Part shown: positions 1 to 6,582 of the stretch, piece after piece
Layout of the letters: every line of letters begins with the position of its first letter
Numbering within the stretch: position 1 is the stretch's first letter
NCBI GenBank assembly: GCA_013297545.1
Contig: JAAFHH010000097.1
Location: forward strand, 1-9,104
Origin: Alphaproteobacteria bacterium
GTDB taxonomy: Bacteria; Pseudomonadota; Alphaproteobacteria; Elsterales; Elsteraceae
Direction: 5' to 3'
DNA: 9,104 bases
Position numbers and translations under genes: made by a program
Notes under the pieces: model-generated
The model's database searches: none
The model's input: the letters and a program-made list of their open reading frames with translations, nothing else
Told to the model about the DNA's origin: nothing

Positions 1-1056
1 GGTCAGCACGGCGGAGACTGGAATGAATTCCATGTTGGCACCGCCAAAGCTCTGCGCCTGCAGCACCGCGCCAAAGCTGACCGCGGGGGCAAATTTGTCC
101 GGGCTCGTCGGTCCGAACAGCGACAGCAACGGAATGTCGGCCGCTGCCATCATGTGCCCGCCGCCGCTGTCGTTGGCGATCGCGGCCTTGCAGCGGCGCG
201 CCACCGCGATGGTGAGATCCGGGCTCTGGCCCAGGCTCTCGGCCAAGCGCGATTGCAGGGGGAAGTGCGCACTCGGCACCGCGTCGCCGATGGTTTTGCG
301 CCAGTGCCCCTCTTTGGGACCAAGGATGAACACCGGCGTGCGCCCCTCGCGCTCGAGGGCCCGGCCGACGCTGATGTAGTGGGCGAGCGGCCAGCACTTG
401 TGCGCCCCACCCGCCCCCGGCACCAGGCCGACATAGAACAAGCCATCGGGCAGCAACTGGCGCGCGCCATCGATTGCCCGCTGCGGCAGGGCCAGCGGCT
501 GGTCGACCAGCGCCAAGTGCCCGGTACCCAGTTCCATCAGGTCGAGCAATTCGCGCGACAGCGCCCGCGGCGCCTGATACCCCGACGGCGGCTTGATGCT
601 GGAGAGCAGGAAGTTCCCGGTGGGGGAGACGAATCGGTCCGCCGCGATCCGCTTGACGATCAAGCTCGTTAACAAGCGGCGCTGGGTGTCGATCACCAGA
701 TCGAAGCGCTGGTCCCCCAGCGGCTGGCTGAACAACTCCCCAAACCGCGAGCCGATGTCGGCCTCATCCACCACTGCATCCAGGAGTGGGGCGACCAGGG
801 CCGACAACTCATAGCGAAACGCACTGCGCCCCTTGCCCGCCAGCCAGACAATCTGGCCTTGCGGCAAGGCGGCACGGAGCGCCCGCACCAGCGGCAGCTT
901 GATCAAGCCATCGCCCACGAGATCGAGGCCGACATAAACCAGCACCCGCGCCGATGGTGGCAGCGGGCCGCCGGCTGCGGCGATCAGGCGCTGCGACACC
1001 TGATGCTGCCGTGCGGCACTGTCGTCGTCATAATTCGCCGGTACCGATGTCGGCAT
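1..1056 (-). CDS. Glycosyltransferase family 9 (heptosyltransferase-like), 3' end cut by window edge
   Basis: The minus strand is open from an ATG at 1056-1054 to base 1, giving 352 codons without a stop. The translation reads as a GT9 enzyme, the family of ADP-heptose:LPS heptosyltransferases, which transfer a sugar from a nucleotide donor during envelope polysaccharide synthesis on the cytoplasmic face of the inner membrane. The N-terminal Rossmann-like half begins near residue 36 (ARVLVYVGLDLVGDGLIKLP). The C-terminal donor-binding half carries PGAGGAHKCWP (residues 213-223) and NDSGGGHMMAAA (from residue 295), followed by LFGPTSP; these match the PGAG..K.WP and NDSG..H..AA...LFGPT signatures of the family. 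GT9 proteins are usually about 320-370 aa, so little is missing. A GGGGA stretch (complement of 1063-1067) lies 6 bases before the ATG. Residues 1-35 are poorly conserved in type, so a later GTG at codon 20 is possible. It is transcribed away from all other genes here. The exact sugar and acceptor cannot be read from sequence. Confidence 0.88.
   Translation of the reverse strand, partial: MPTSVPANYDDDSAARQHQVSQRLIAAAGGPLPPSARVLVYVGLDLVGDGLIKLPLVRALRAALPQGQIVWLAGKGRSAFRYELSALVAPLLDAVVDEADIGSRFGELFSQPLGDQRFDLVIDTQRRLLTSLIVKRIAADRFVSPTGNFLLSSIKPPSGYQAPRALSRELLDLMELGTGHLALVDQPLALPQRAIDGARQLLPDGLFYVGLVPGAGGAHKCWPLAHYISVGRALEREGRTPVFILGPKEGHWRKTIGDAVPSAHFPLQSRLAESLGQSPDLTIAVARRCKAAIANDSGGGHMMAAADIPLLSLFGPTSPDKFAPAVSFGAVLQAQSFGGANMEFIPVSAVLT
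1006..1034 (+). promoter_or_regulatory. Weak candidate promoter for the plus-strand cluster
   Basis: CATAAT at 1029-1034 matches the sigma-70 -10 consensus at five of six positions and is an AT-rich island in GC-rich surroundings, about 50 bases before the ATG at 1084. The hexamer 17 bases upstream (CTGCCG, 1006-1011) matches the -35 consensus at only about three positions. The site lies inside the 5' coding part of the divergent glycosyltransferase gene. This is a pattern match only. Confidence 0.2.
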
Positions 1057-1083
1057 CTTTCGTCCCCACCTTGGGTCGCCCCG

Positions 1084-3783
1084 ATGACCGTACGCCACCT
1101 TGACCGTTTGTTCGCCCCGAAGTCGATCGCGCTGATCGGCGCCAGCCGCAAGCCGAACTCGGTCGGAGCAGTGCTCGCGCGCAATCTGTTCGGCTCCGGT
1201 TTCGCTGGTCCGATCATGCCGGTCAACCCGCATGAGACCGCCATCAACGGCGCGCTGTGCTACAAGACCGTGGCGGATTTGCCGCTGACCCCAGATCTGG
1301 CGGTCATCGCCACCCCGCCGGACACGGTTGCCGGCCTGATCGCGGAGCTAGGCGCGCGCGGCTGCCGGGCCGCGGTCGTGCTAACCGCCGGCTTCGGCGA
1401 GGGCACTGATGCAGCACAAAAAGCCGCCGGCGAAGCCCGCGTGCTGGAGGTGCTGCAGGCCGCCCGCCCACACCTGCTGCGCGTCATTGGACCGAACTGC
1501 CTTGGCATCGCCGTGCCGGGGGTGGGTGTCAACGCCACCTTCGCCCATGTCGCACCGGCCAAGGGGGATATCGCGCTGGTCACCCAGTCGGGTGCCGTTG
1601 CTACCGCGCTGCTGGATTGGGCGCAGCCCCATGGCATCGGCTTCAGCCATGTGGTCAGCCTGGGCGACATGGCGGACGTCGATTTCGGCGACATGCTGGA
1701 CTATCTGGCGAGCGAGCCATCCGTGCGCGCGGTGCTGCTCTATGTCGAGCACATCACCAACGCCCGCAAGTTCATGTCGGCCGCCCGCGCGGCCGCCCGC
1801 TCGCGCCCGGTGATCGTGGTGAAGAGCGGGCGCACCGCCCTCGCCCAAGCCGCCGCCCAGTCGCACACCGGAGCCCTCGCCGGATCGGACGCGGTCTATG
1901 ATGCCGCCTTCCGCCGTGCTGGCATGCTGCGCGTCGGCACGATGGCGGAGCTGTTCAGCGCCGCCGAAACCCTCGCCCGCGCACGCCGGCCGAATGGCGA
2001 CCGCCTGGCCGTGCTGACCAATGGCGGCGGCATCGGTGTCATGGCGCTCGACGCGATGGCGGGTGAGGCAGTGCAGCTGGCCGCCCTGACACCCGAGGCC
2101 CAAGCCGCCCTCGACCGCGTGCTGCCCGCGACCTGGAGCCATGCCAACCCAGTCGACATCATCGGCGACGCCGGGCCGGAACGCTACCGCGCTGCCCTCG
2201 ACATTCTGCTGGACGCGCCGGAGGTTGATGGCGTGCTGGTGCTGAACTGCCCAACCGCCCTGGCCGACAGCGACGATGCCGCGCGCGCCGTGGTCGATGC
2301 GACCGCTGCGCGCACGCCCGATCGGCGCAAAACCGTGCTGACGGCCTGGCTCGGCGACCACACCGCCGCCAAAGCCCGGCGCACCTTCACAGCCGCGAAA
2401 CTTCCCACCTTCGAGACCCCCGAAGACGCCATGCGCGCCTTCGGTCAGCTGACGCGGTTCCGGCGCAACCAGGAAGAAGCGCTGCAAACCCCGCAATCGG
2501 TCGAGGGCGAGTTCGAGATCGATTTGGCGGCCGCCCGCACCCCGATCGACCGCGCGCTGGCCGAAGGGCGTGATTGGCTGGATGAAGTCGAAGCCAAAGC
2601 CGTGCTGAAAGCGTTCGGCGTGCCGGTGGTCGAAACCAGGCGCGCCAAAACACCGGCGGAGGTCGGCCAGATCGCTGCCGAACTCCTACCGCTCGGCCGG
2701 GTCGCGGTGAAAATCCTGTCGCCTGACATCCTGCACAAAACCGATGTCGGCGGCGTCGCGCTTGGCCTGAAAACCCCGGAGGATGCTGAGGCGGCGGCTG
2801 TGCGCGTGCTGGCGCGCGCAACCGAACAAAAGCCAGACGCGCGGATCGACGGCTTCACGGTGCAGCAGATGATCGCCAAGGAAGTCAGCCACGAGCTGAT
2901 CTGCGGTATCACCAATGATGCCACCTTCGGGCCGGTCGTGGTGTTCGGCAAGGGTGGCATTGCGGTCGAAGTGATCCGCGACACCCAGATCGCCCTGCCG
3001 CCGCTCAACATGACCTTGGCGCGCGAACTGATCGGCCGCACCCGGGTCGCCCGCCAACTCGCCGGCTACCGGGGTCGTCCGCCTGCGGATCTGGATGCGA
3101 TCGCCCTCGCACTCGTGAAGCTCGCCCGGCTCGCGACCGACGTGCCAGAAATCCTGGAGATCGACATCAACCCGCTGTTGGCCGACGCGCACGGCGTGGT
3201 GGCGCTGGACGCGCGCATCAAAGTCGCCCCGTTTGGGACGCGACGCCAGCCCGCGATCAAGGCCTACCCGACGGCACTCGAGAAAGAGATGGTGTTGCGC
3301 GACGGCACGGTCCTGAAACTCCGGCCGGTCCGCCCGCAAGACGCTGACGCCTACCGCCCGAACTTGGCGAAGTGCGACGCGGACGACATCCGCCGCCGGT
3401 TCTTTGGGCCCTTGAAGACGGTGCCGGATGCGCTGATCGCCCGCCTGACGCAAATCGACTATGACAGGGAGATGTGCTTCCTCGCCGTGCCGCCAGCCGA
3501 TGATGGCGAGATCTACGGCTGGGTGCGCGTCACAGCAGATCCCGACAACCGGCACTGCGAATACGCCATCCTGGTGCGCAGCGATTGGCAGGGCCACGGG
3601 CTCGGGTTGAAGCTGATGGAAGAAATTGTGGCATATGGGCGCTGGCGCGGCACCGGCGAGATCTGGGGCACGATCTTGCGCGAGAACGACGCGATGATCG
3701 ACATGGTGCGCCAGTTGGGCTTCCAGATCAGCGCCGATCCCGATGACACCGCGCTGGTGAAAGCGCGCCTGGCCCTGCAATAG
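1084..3783 (+). CDS. Bifunctional ADP-forming acyl-CoA synthetase / GNAT lysine acetyltransferase (PatZ/Pat-like)
   Basis: The 899-aa product has the architecture of PatZ (YfiQ, E. coli) and Pat (Salmonella, Rhodopseudomonas), type I bacterial lysine acetyltransferases that acylate enzymes such as acetyl-CoA synthetase in the cytoplasm. In order: a CoA-binding Rossmann domain at about residues 7-130 (LIGAS at 17-21); a succinyl-CoA-ligase-like region at about 150-300 with SHTGALAGSD around His261; a third ligase region starting near LTNGGGIGV (311-319); an ATP-grasp domain at about 495-720 with LHKTDVGGV around His551 and EIDINPLL near 692; and a GNAT domain at about 740-895 with the acetyl-CoA loop QGHGLG (836-841). 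Glu826 is a candidate general base. His261 and His551 correspond to the two phosphohistidines of archaeal ADP-forming acetyl-CoA synthetases. The ATG at 1084 is chosen because MTVRHLDRLFAPKSIALIG is a typical family start; the open frame extends upstream to 859 but that part lies over the glycosyltransferase gene. No clear Shine-Dalgarno site precedes 1084. The deacetylase gene follows 20 bases after the stop. Whether the ligase half is active is inferred, not shown. Confidence 0.93.
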   Translation: MTVRHLDRLFAPKSIALIGASRKPNSVGAVLARNLFGSGFAGPIMPVNPHETAINGALCYKTVADLPLTPDLAVIATPPDTVAGLIAELGARGCRAAVVLTAGFGEGTDAAQKAAGEARVLEVLQAARPHLLRVIGPNCLGIAVPGVGVNATFAHVAPAKGDIALVTQSGAVATALLDWAQPHGIGFSHVVSLGDMADVDFGDMLDYLASEPSVRAVLLYVEHITNARKFMSAARAAARSRPVIVVKSGRTALAQAAAQSHTGALAGSDAVYDAAFRRAGMLRVGTMAELFSAAETLARARRPNGDRLAVLTNGGGIGVMALDAMAGEAVQLAALTPEAQAALDRVLPATWSHANPVDIIGDAGPERYRAALDILLDAPEVDGVLVLNCPTALADSDDAARAVVDATAARTPDRRKTVLTAWLGDHTAAKARRTFTAAKLPTFETPEDAMRAFGQLTRFRRNQEEALQTPQSVEGEFEIDLAAARTPIDRALAEGRDWLDEVEAKAVLKAFGVPVVETRRAKTPAEVGQIAAELLPLGRVAVKILSPDILHKTDVGGVALGLKTPEDAEAAAVRVLARATEQKPDARIDGFTVQQMIAKEVSHELICGITNDATFGPVVVFGKGGIAVEVIRDTQIALPPLNMTLARELIGRTRVARQLAGYRGRPPADLDAIALALVKLARLATDVPEILEIDINPLLADAHGVVALDARIKVAPFGTRRQPAIKAYPTALEKEMVLRDGTVLKLRPVRPQDADAYRPNLAKCDADDIRRRFFGPLKTVPDALIARLTQIDYDREMCFLAVPPADDGEIYGWVRVTADPDNRHCEYAILVRSDWQGHGLGLKLMEEIVAYGRWRGTGEIWGTILRENDAMIDMVRQLGFQISADPDDTALVKARLALQ

Positions 3784-3803
3784 TCGGCACACCCGCCGCT
3801 GCG

Positions 3804-4850
3804 ATGCGAGTGCCCGCGATGCAGATCTTCCACGCGCCCGCGACCGACGCCCACGATCCGCAGAGCTTTCTGGTGCTAGGCTCGATCCGTGCGGCCGCCG
3901 AACAACCCGAACGCCGCCACCGGCTGCTGGACGCCGCCATCGCCGCTGGCCACCAGCCGGTGGAGGTCGGGCCAGCCGCCATGGTCGACCTCGCCGCCGT
4001 CCACAGCCGGGATTACCTGGAGTTCTTGGGCGAAGCACACAGCCTGTGGTCCGCCAACCCAGCCGCCGCGGCCGAAGTGATCCCGAACCTGCACCCGAAC
4101 CGCTACATGGCCCACCCGCCCGGTGTCCGCACCGGCATCGTTGGGCGGGCGGGCTGGTACATGGCGGATGGTGCCTGCCCGATCGGCCCCGGCACGTGGG
4201 GCGCGGCACTGGCATCGGCCGGCTGCGCGCTCGCCGCGACCGAGGCGGTGCTCGCCGGGGCGCCGGTCGCCTATGCACTCTGCCGCCCGCCCGGCCACCA
4301 CGCCTACAGCGACCTCGCCGGTGGCTTTTGTTACTTGAACAACGCCGCGATCGCCGCCGAACGCGCCCGCCAGTCCCACGCCCGTGTGGTGATCCTTGAT
4401 GTTGACGTCCACCACGGCAATGGCACCCAAGGGATCTTCTGGCGCCGCGGCGATGTGCTGACGGTGTCGATCCACGCCGATCCGACCCGCTACTACCCCT
4501 ACTTCGCCGGCTACGCGGACGAGGTCGGCGAAGGCCCGGGTGTCGATTGCAACCTCAACCTGCCCCTGCCCCACGGCGCTGGCGACGCGGACGTGCTGGC
4601 CGCCCTCGACCAGGCGCTCGTGCGCATTCGCGATTTCAAGCCCGGCCTGATCATCATCGCCCTCGGCCTCGATGCAGCGGACGATGATCCGCTGGGCGTG
4701 TTCCATGTGACCGCCAGCGGATTTCAGACGATCGGCGAACGTGTTGCCGCCCTCGGCCTGCCGATGGTGCTGGTGCAAGAGGGTGGGTACTTGTGTGACG
4801 CGCTCGGGCAGAACTTGGTGGCGGCATTGAAGGGGTTTGGGGGGCGGTAG
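3804..4850 (+). CDS. HDAC-superfamily zinc deacetylase (acetylpolyamine amidohydrolase / AcuC / LdaA-like)
   Basis: The 348-aa product is a full-length class II-type histone deacetylase relative, removing acetyl groups from lysine or polyamine nitrogens with a Zn2+-activated water. The active site is complete: RPPGHHA with His165/His166, zinc ligands Asp201 and His203 in DVDVHHGNGTQ, a third ligand Asp290 in LGLDAADDDPLG, and the transition-state Tyr329 in EGGY. Length and the L1-loop sequence before PGTW are closest to Mycoplana ramosa acetylpolyamine amidohydrolase as I recall it. In a hand alignment, Glu106 and Glu117 of that enzyme fall on Val113 and Ala124 here, so polyamine specificity is doubtful. 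No signal peptide is visible, so it is cytoplasmic. It begins 20 bases after the Pat-like gene and is probably cotranscribed with it; protein deacetylation opposing that acetyltransferase is the natural reading. The ATG at 3819 (MQIFHAP) is an equally good or better start by homology; neither has a clear ribosome binding site. Deacetylase chemistry is well supported, substrate is inferred. Confidence 0.93.
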   Translation: MRVPAMQIFHAPATDAHDPQSFLVLGSIRAAAEQPERRHRLLDAAIAAGHQPVEVGPAAMVDLAAVHSRDYLEFLGEAHSLWSANPAAAAEVIPNLHPNRYMAHPPGVRTGIVGRAGWYMADGACPIGPGTWGAALASAGCALAATEAVLAGAPVAYALCRPPGHHAYSDLAGGFCYLNNAAIAAERARQSHARVVILDVDVHHGNGTQGIFWRRGDVLTVSIHADPTRYYPYFAGYADEVGEGPGVDCNLNLPLPHGAGDADVLAALDQALVRIRDFKPGLIIIALGLDAADDDPLGVFHVTASGFQTIGERVAALGLPMVLVQEGGYLCDALGQNLVAALKGFGGR

Positions 4851-4933
4851 ATCAACACATCCGGGTGATACCGAATGTTTCATCGATCCGTCTTTGAACC
4901 GTCGTCCTCGGCGTGGATCGTGCCCCCGTGTTC

Positions 4934-4938
4934 GGAGA
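4934..4938 (+). promoter_or_regulatory. Ribosome binding site of the first solute-binding protein
   Basis: GGAGA sits 6 bases before the ATG at 4945, and it decides this start over an in-frame ATG at 4837, which lies inside the upstream deacetylase gene and would put 36 residues in front of a normal signal peptide. Confidence 0.6.
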
Positions 4939-4944
4939 CCCCCC

Positions 4945-5682
4945 ATGCGCCTGATCCTCGCCCTACTCGCCTGCCTCGCCGTCACCCCTGCTGCGGCGCA
5001 GACGTTTCGGTTTATGACCGAAGAACTGCCGCCGCTGAGCTACACGCGCGATGGCGCGCTGCGCGGCATTTCGGTCGACATCGTGCGCGAGGCGATGCGG
5101 GTGCTCGACCACCCACAGGAGATCGAGGTGTTGCCCTGGGTCCGGGCCCTTGCGACCACGCGCGCAGACGCTGGCACCGCCTTGTTCTCAACCGCGCGCA
5201 CGGCGGAACGCGAACCGCTGTTCAAGTGGGCGGGACCGTTGGTGACCACCACCACCTTGTTCCTCGCCCGCAAGGGCCGCGATCTCGGCGTCAAGACCTT
5301 GGCGGACGCCGCGCGCCTGCGCGTCGGCATCACGGCTGGCTCACCGGTGTTCAACGAGCTGCAGGCGGCCGGCTTCACCTCCCTCGACCCGGTGTCGGAG
5401 GCGCTGTCCAACCCGCGCAAGCTGCGCGCCGACCGCATCGAGCTCTGGTTGGTCAGTGATCTGGTTTGGCCGATGCGCGTGCGCGAAGCATCGCTGGATG
5501 TCGCGGATTTTGAGCCGGCGCTGGCCTACGGGTCCCAGCACCTCTACATCGCCTTCAATCTCGCGACGCCGGACGGCGATGTGGCGCGCTGGCAGGGTGC
5601 GATCGATAGCATCCGCGCGGCCGGCAAAGACGCGGCCATACGGGCCGACTACGTCAAGCGGCTGCTCGACGGACAGCTGTAG
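4945..5682 (+). CDS. Secreted solute-binding protein, family 3 (SBP_bac_3), copy A
   Basis: The 245-aa product is a periplasmic ligand-binding protein of the amino-acid-type family 3. A cleavable signal peptide is clear: MRLILALLACLAVTPAAA followed by QTFRF, cleavage after Ala18. The mature part starts with the first lobe (EELPPLSYTRDGALRG, then VDIVREAM). The motif STARTAEREPLF (Arg85, Glu88, Arg89) occupies the place of the T.ER segment whose arginine contacts the ligand carboxylate in amino-acid binders. The second lobe begins near LRVGITAGSP. The family normally works with an ABC permease and ATPase, and neither is visible nearby. Copy B follows after 79 bases and is about 60 percent identical over the mature part by my hand alignment. 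The 94-base gap after the deacetylase gene shows no convincing terminator or promoter. The ligand is unknown; some relatives act as sensor domains or are orphan receptors, so transport is not certain. Confidence 0.85.
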   Translation: MRLILALLACLAVTPAAAQTFRFMTEELPPLSYTRDGALRGISVDIVREAMRVLDHPQEIEVLPWVRALATTRADAGTALFSTARTAEREPLFKWAGPLVTTTTLFLARKGRDLGVKTLADAARLRVGITAGSPVFNELQAAGFTSLDPVSEALSNPRKLRADRIELWLVSDLVWPMRVREASLDVADFEPALAYGSQHLYIAFNLATPDGDVARWQGAIDSIRAAGKDAAIRADYVKRLLDGQL

Positions 5683-5761
5683 CCACGACTGACCTTTGAC
5701 TGTCTTCAAAGCGTCATTCCGCAGTCATGTCCCTGTCCTGTTTGCCGGGCACCACTCACGG

Positions 5762-6517
5762 ATGAGTCGCTGGTGCCGCTGGGTTTGGATTGCTTTGGTC
5801 GCGGTGCTGTGCGCGGGCCCGGTCAGCGCCCAAACCCCCATTCGCTTCCTGAGCGAAGACCTGCCGCCGTTGAACTATGAGCGCGATGGCGAACTGCGCG
5901 GCCTGTCGGTGGACATCGTGCGCGCCGCGATGGCGGATCTGGGTCACCCCGACACGATCGAAATGCTCCCCTGGTCACGCGCGCTGCAGCTGGCGCAGAG
6001 CGAGGCGGGCACCGCGCTGTTCTCCACCACCCGCACACCGGAACGCGAAGGCCTGTTTCGCTGGGTCGGCCCGTTGACCCGCACCAACACGGTGTTTCTG
6101 GCCCGGCGCGACCGCACTATGACCATCGCGCAGCTCGCCGATGCCCGCCATCTGCGCCTTGGCATGACGGCGGGATCACCGTTCATCGAAACCCTGCAGC
6201 GCGCGGGCTTCACCGGCATCGACGCGGTGTCCGAAGCCTTGTCCAACCCGCGCAAGCTGCGCGCTGAGCGCATCGACCTCTGGATGGTCAGCGACATCGT
6301 CTGGCCCCAGCGCATGCGCGAAGCGGGCCTGGCGGTAGAGGATTATGAACCCGTGTTCGTGTTCGGCACCCAAGTGCTCTACATCGCGTTTCACCGCGCG
6401 ACACCGGATCGGACGATCACCGCCTGGCAGCAGGCGATTGACCGGTTGGTCGCGTCGGGCCGGCACGCGGAGATCGTCGATGCCTACCGCGAACGGCTGC
6501 TGGCCGGGCGACTGTAG
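5762..6517 (+). CDS. Secreted solute-binding protein, family 3 (SBP_bac_3), copy B
   Basis: The 251-aa product is a paralogue of the gene just upstream. It has its own signal peptide, MSRWCRWVWIALVAVLC then AGPVSA before QTPIRF, with cleavage after SA. The lobes align with copy A: EDLPPLNYERDGELRG, then VDIVRAAM, TTRTPERE with Arg91, Glu94 and Arg95, and LRLGMTAGSP. The ATG at 5762 is chosen because it starts the signal peptide with a basic n-region; the frame stays open upstream to a TTG at 5696, which would add 22 residues, including charged and histidine residues, ahead of it. No strong Shine-Dalgarno site precedes 5762. Periplasmic location and ligand binding are inferred from the family; substrate is unknown. 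Substitutions between the copies (for example VTTTTLF versus TRTNTVF after the ERE motif) could mean different ligand preference. The TAXI receptor gene follows after 65 bases. Confidence 0.85.
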   Translation: MSRWCRWVWIALVAVLCAGPVSAQTPIRFLSEDLPPLNYERDGELRGLSVDIVRAAMADLGHPDTIEMLPWSRALQLAQSEAGTALFSTTRTPEREGLFRWVGPLTRTNTVFLARRDRTMTIAQLADARHLRLGMTAGSPFIETLQRAGFTGIDAVSEALSNPRKLRAERIDLWMVSDIVWPQRMREAGLAVEDYEPVFVFGTQVLYIAFHRATPDRTITAWQQAIDRLVASGRHAEIVDAYRERLLAGRL

Positions 6518-6568
6518 TTCCCTCCCCAGCGGCTTCCTGCTACGCCTGTGGGCAAAGCAACGCCAATT

Positions 6569-6576
6569 GGGGGGAA
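6569..6576 (+). promoter_or_regulatory. Ribosome binding site of the TAXI receptor gene, possibly occluded by a stem
   Basis: GGGGGGAA lies 6 bases before the ATG at 6583 and is a good purine-rich Shine-Dalgarno site. The bases right after the upstream stop codon, TTCCCTCC (6518-6525), can pair with it over eight positions with one T-G wobble and a 43-base loop. The ribosome site is well placed; the pairing is only a sequence observation. Confidence 0.5.
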
Positions 6577-6582
6577 CCAACC

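Larger units (their letters stand above)
4945..6517 (+). repeat. Tandem duplication of a solute-binding protein gene
   Basis: Two adjacent genes (4945-5682 and 5762-6517) encode paralogues that align without large gaps across the mature protein; I count about 136 identities in about 224 positions by eye. The best conserved block is VSEALSNPRKLRA (residues 150-162 of A and 156-168 of B). At the DNA level 25 bases are identical there (5405-5429 and 6240-6264). Signal peptides differ, so the duplication is not recent. Confidence 0.85.

Noticed and set aside
154..672. 172-codon plus-strand open frame
   Set aside because: It is a shadow of the minus-strand glycosyltransferase, whose family motifs are unmistakable in the other frame.
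859..1083. In-frame 75-codon upstream extension of the Pat-like gene
   Set aside because: It lies opposite the conserved N-terminal part of the glycosyltransferase, has no family similarity, and the typical family N-terminus begins at the ATG at 1084.
2686..4278. 530-codon minus-strand open frame, and similar long antisense frames at 1381-2496, 3876-4985 and 7500-8471
   Set aside because: Their translations are low-complexity, rich in Arg, Gly, His and Ala, and they lie antisense to clearly conserved genes, as expected in GC-rich DNA.
4884..4920. CGATCC/GGATCG inverted repeat in the gap after the deacetylase gene
   Set aside because: Only six pairs with a 25-base loop and no T-tract, so it is not a credible intrinsic terminator.
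4837..4944. Upstream ATG start for binding protein A
   Set aside because: It would overlap the deacetylase gene and put 36 residues before a normal signal peptide; GGAGA supports 4945.
4945..4998. Possible lipoprotein signal in binding protein A (LLAC, Cys10)
   Set aside because: Cys10 is too close to the N-terminus for a normal lipobox, and a good type I site (AAA before Q) follows. The cysteine in copy B is preceded by Leu, which also does not fit.
5694..5711. CTTTGA/TCAAAG hairpin and an overlapping TTGACT -35-like hexamer
   Set aside because: The stem is short and weak with no T-run, and no -10-like hexamer is found 16-18 bases after TTGACT.
5696..5761. TTG start 22 codons upstream for binding protein B
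   Set aside because: It would bury the signal peptide behind a charged, histidine-containing stretch.
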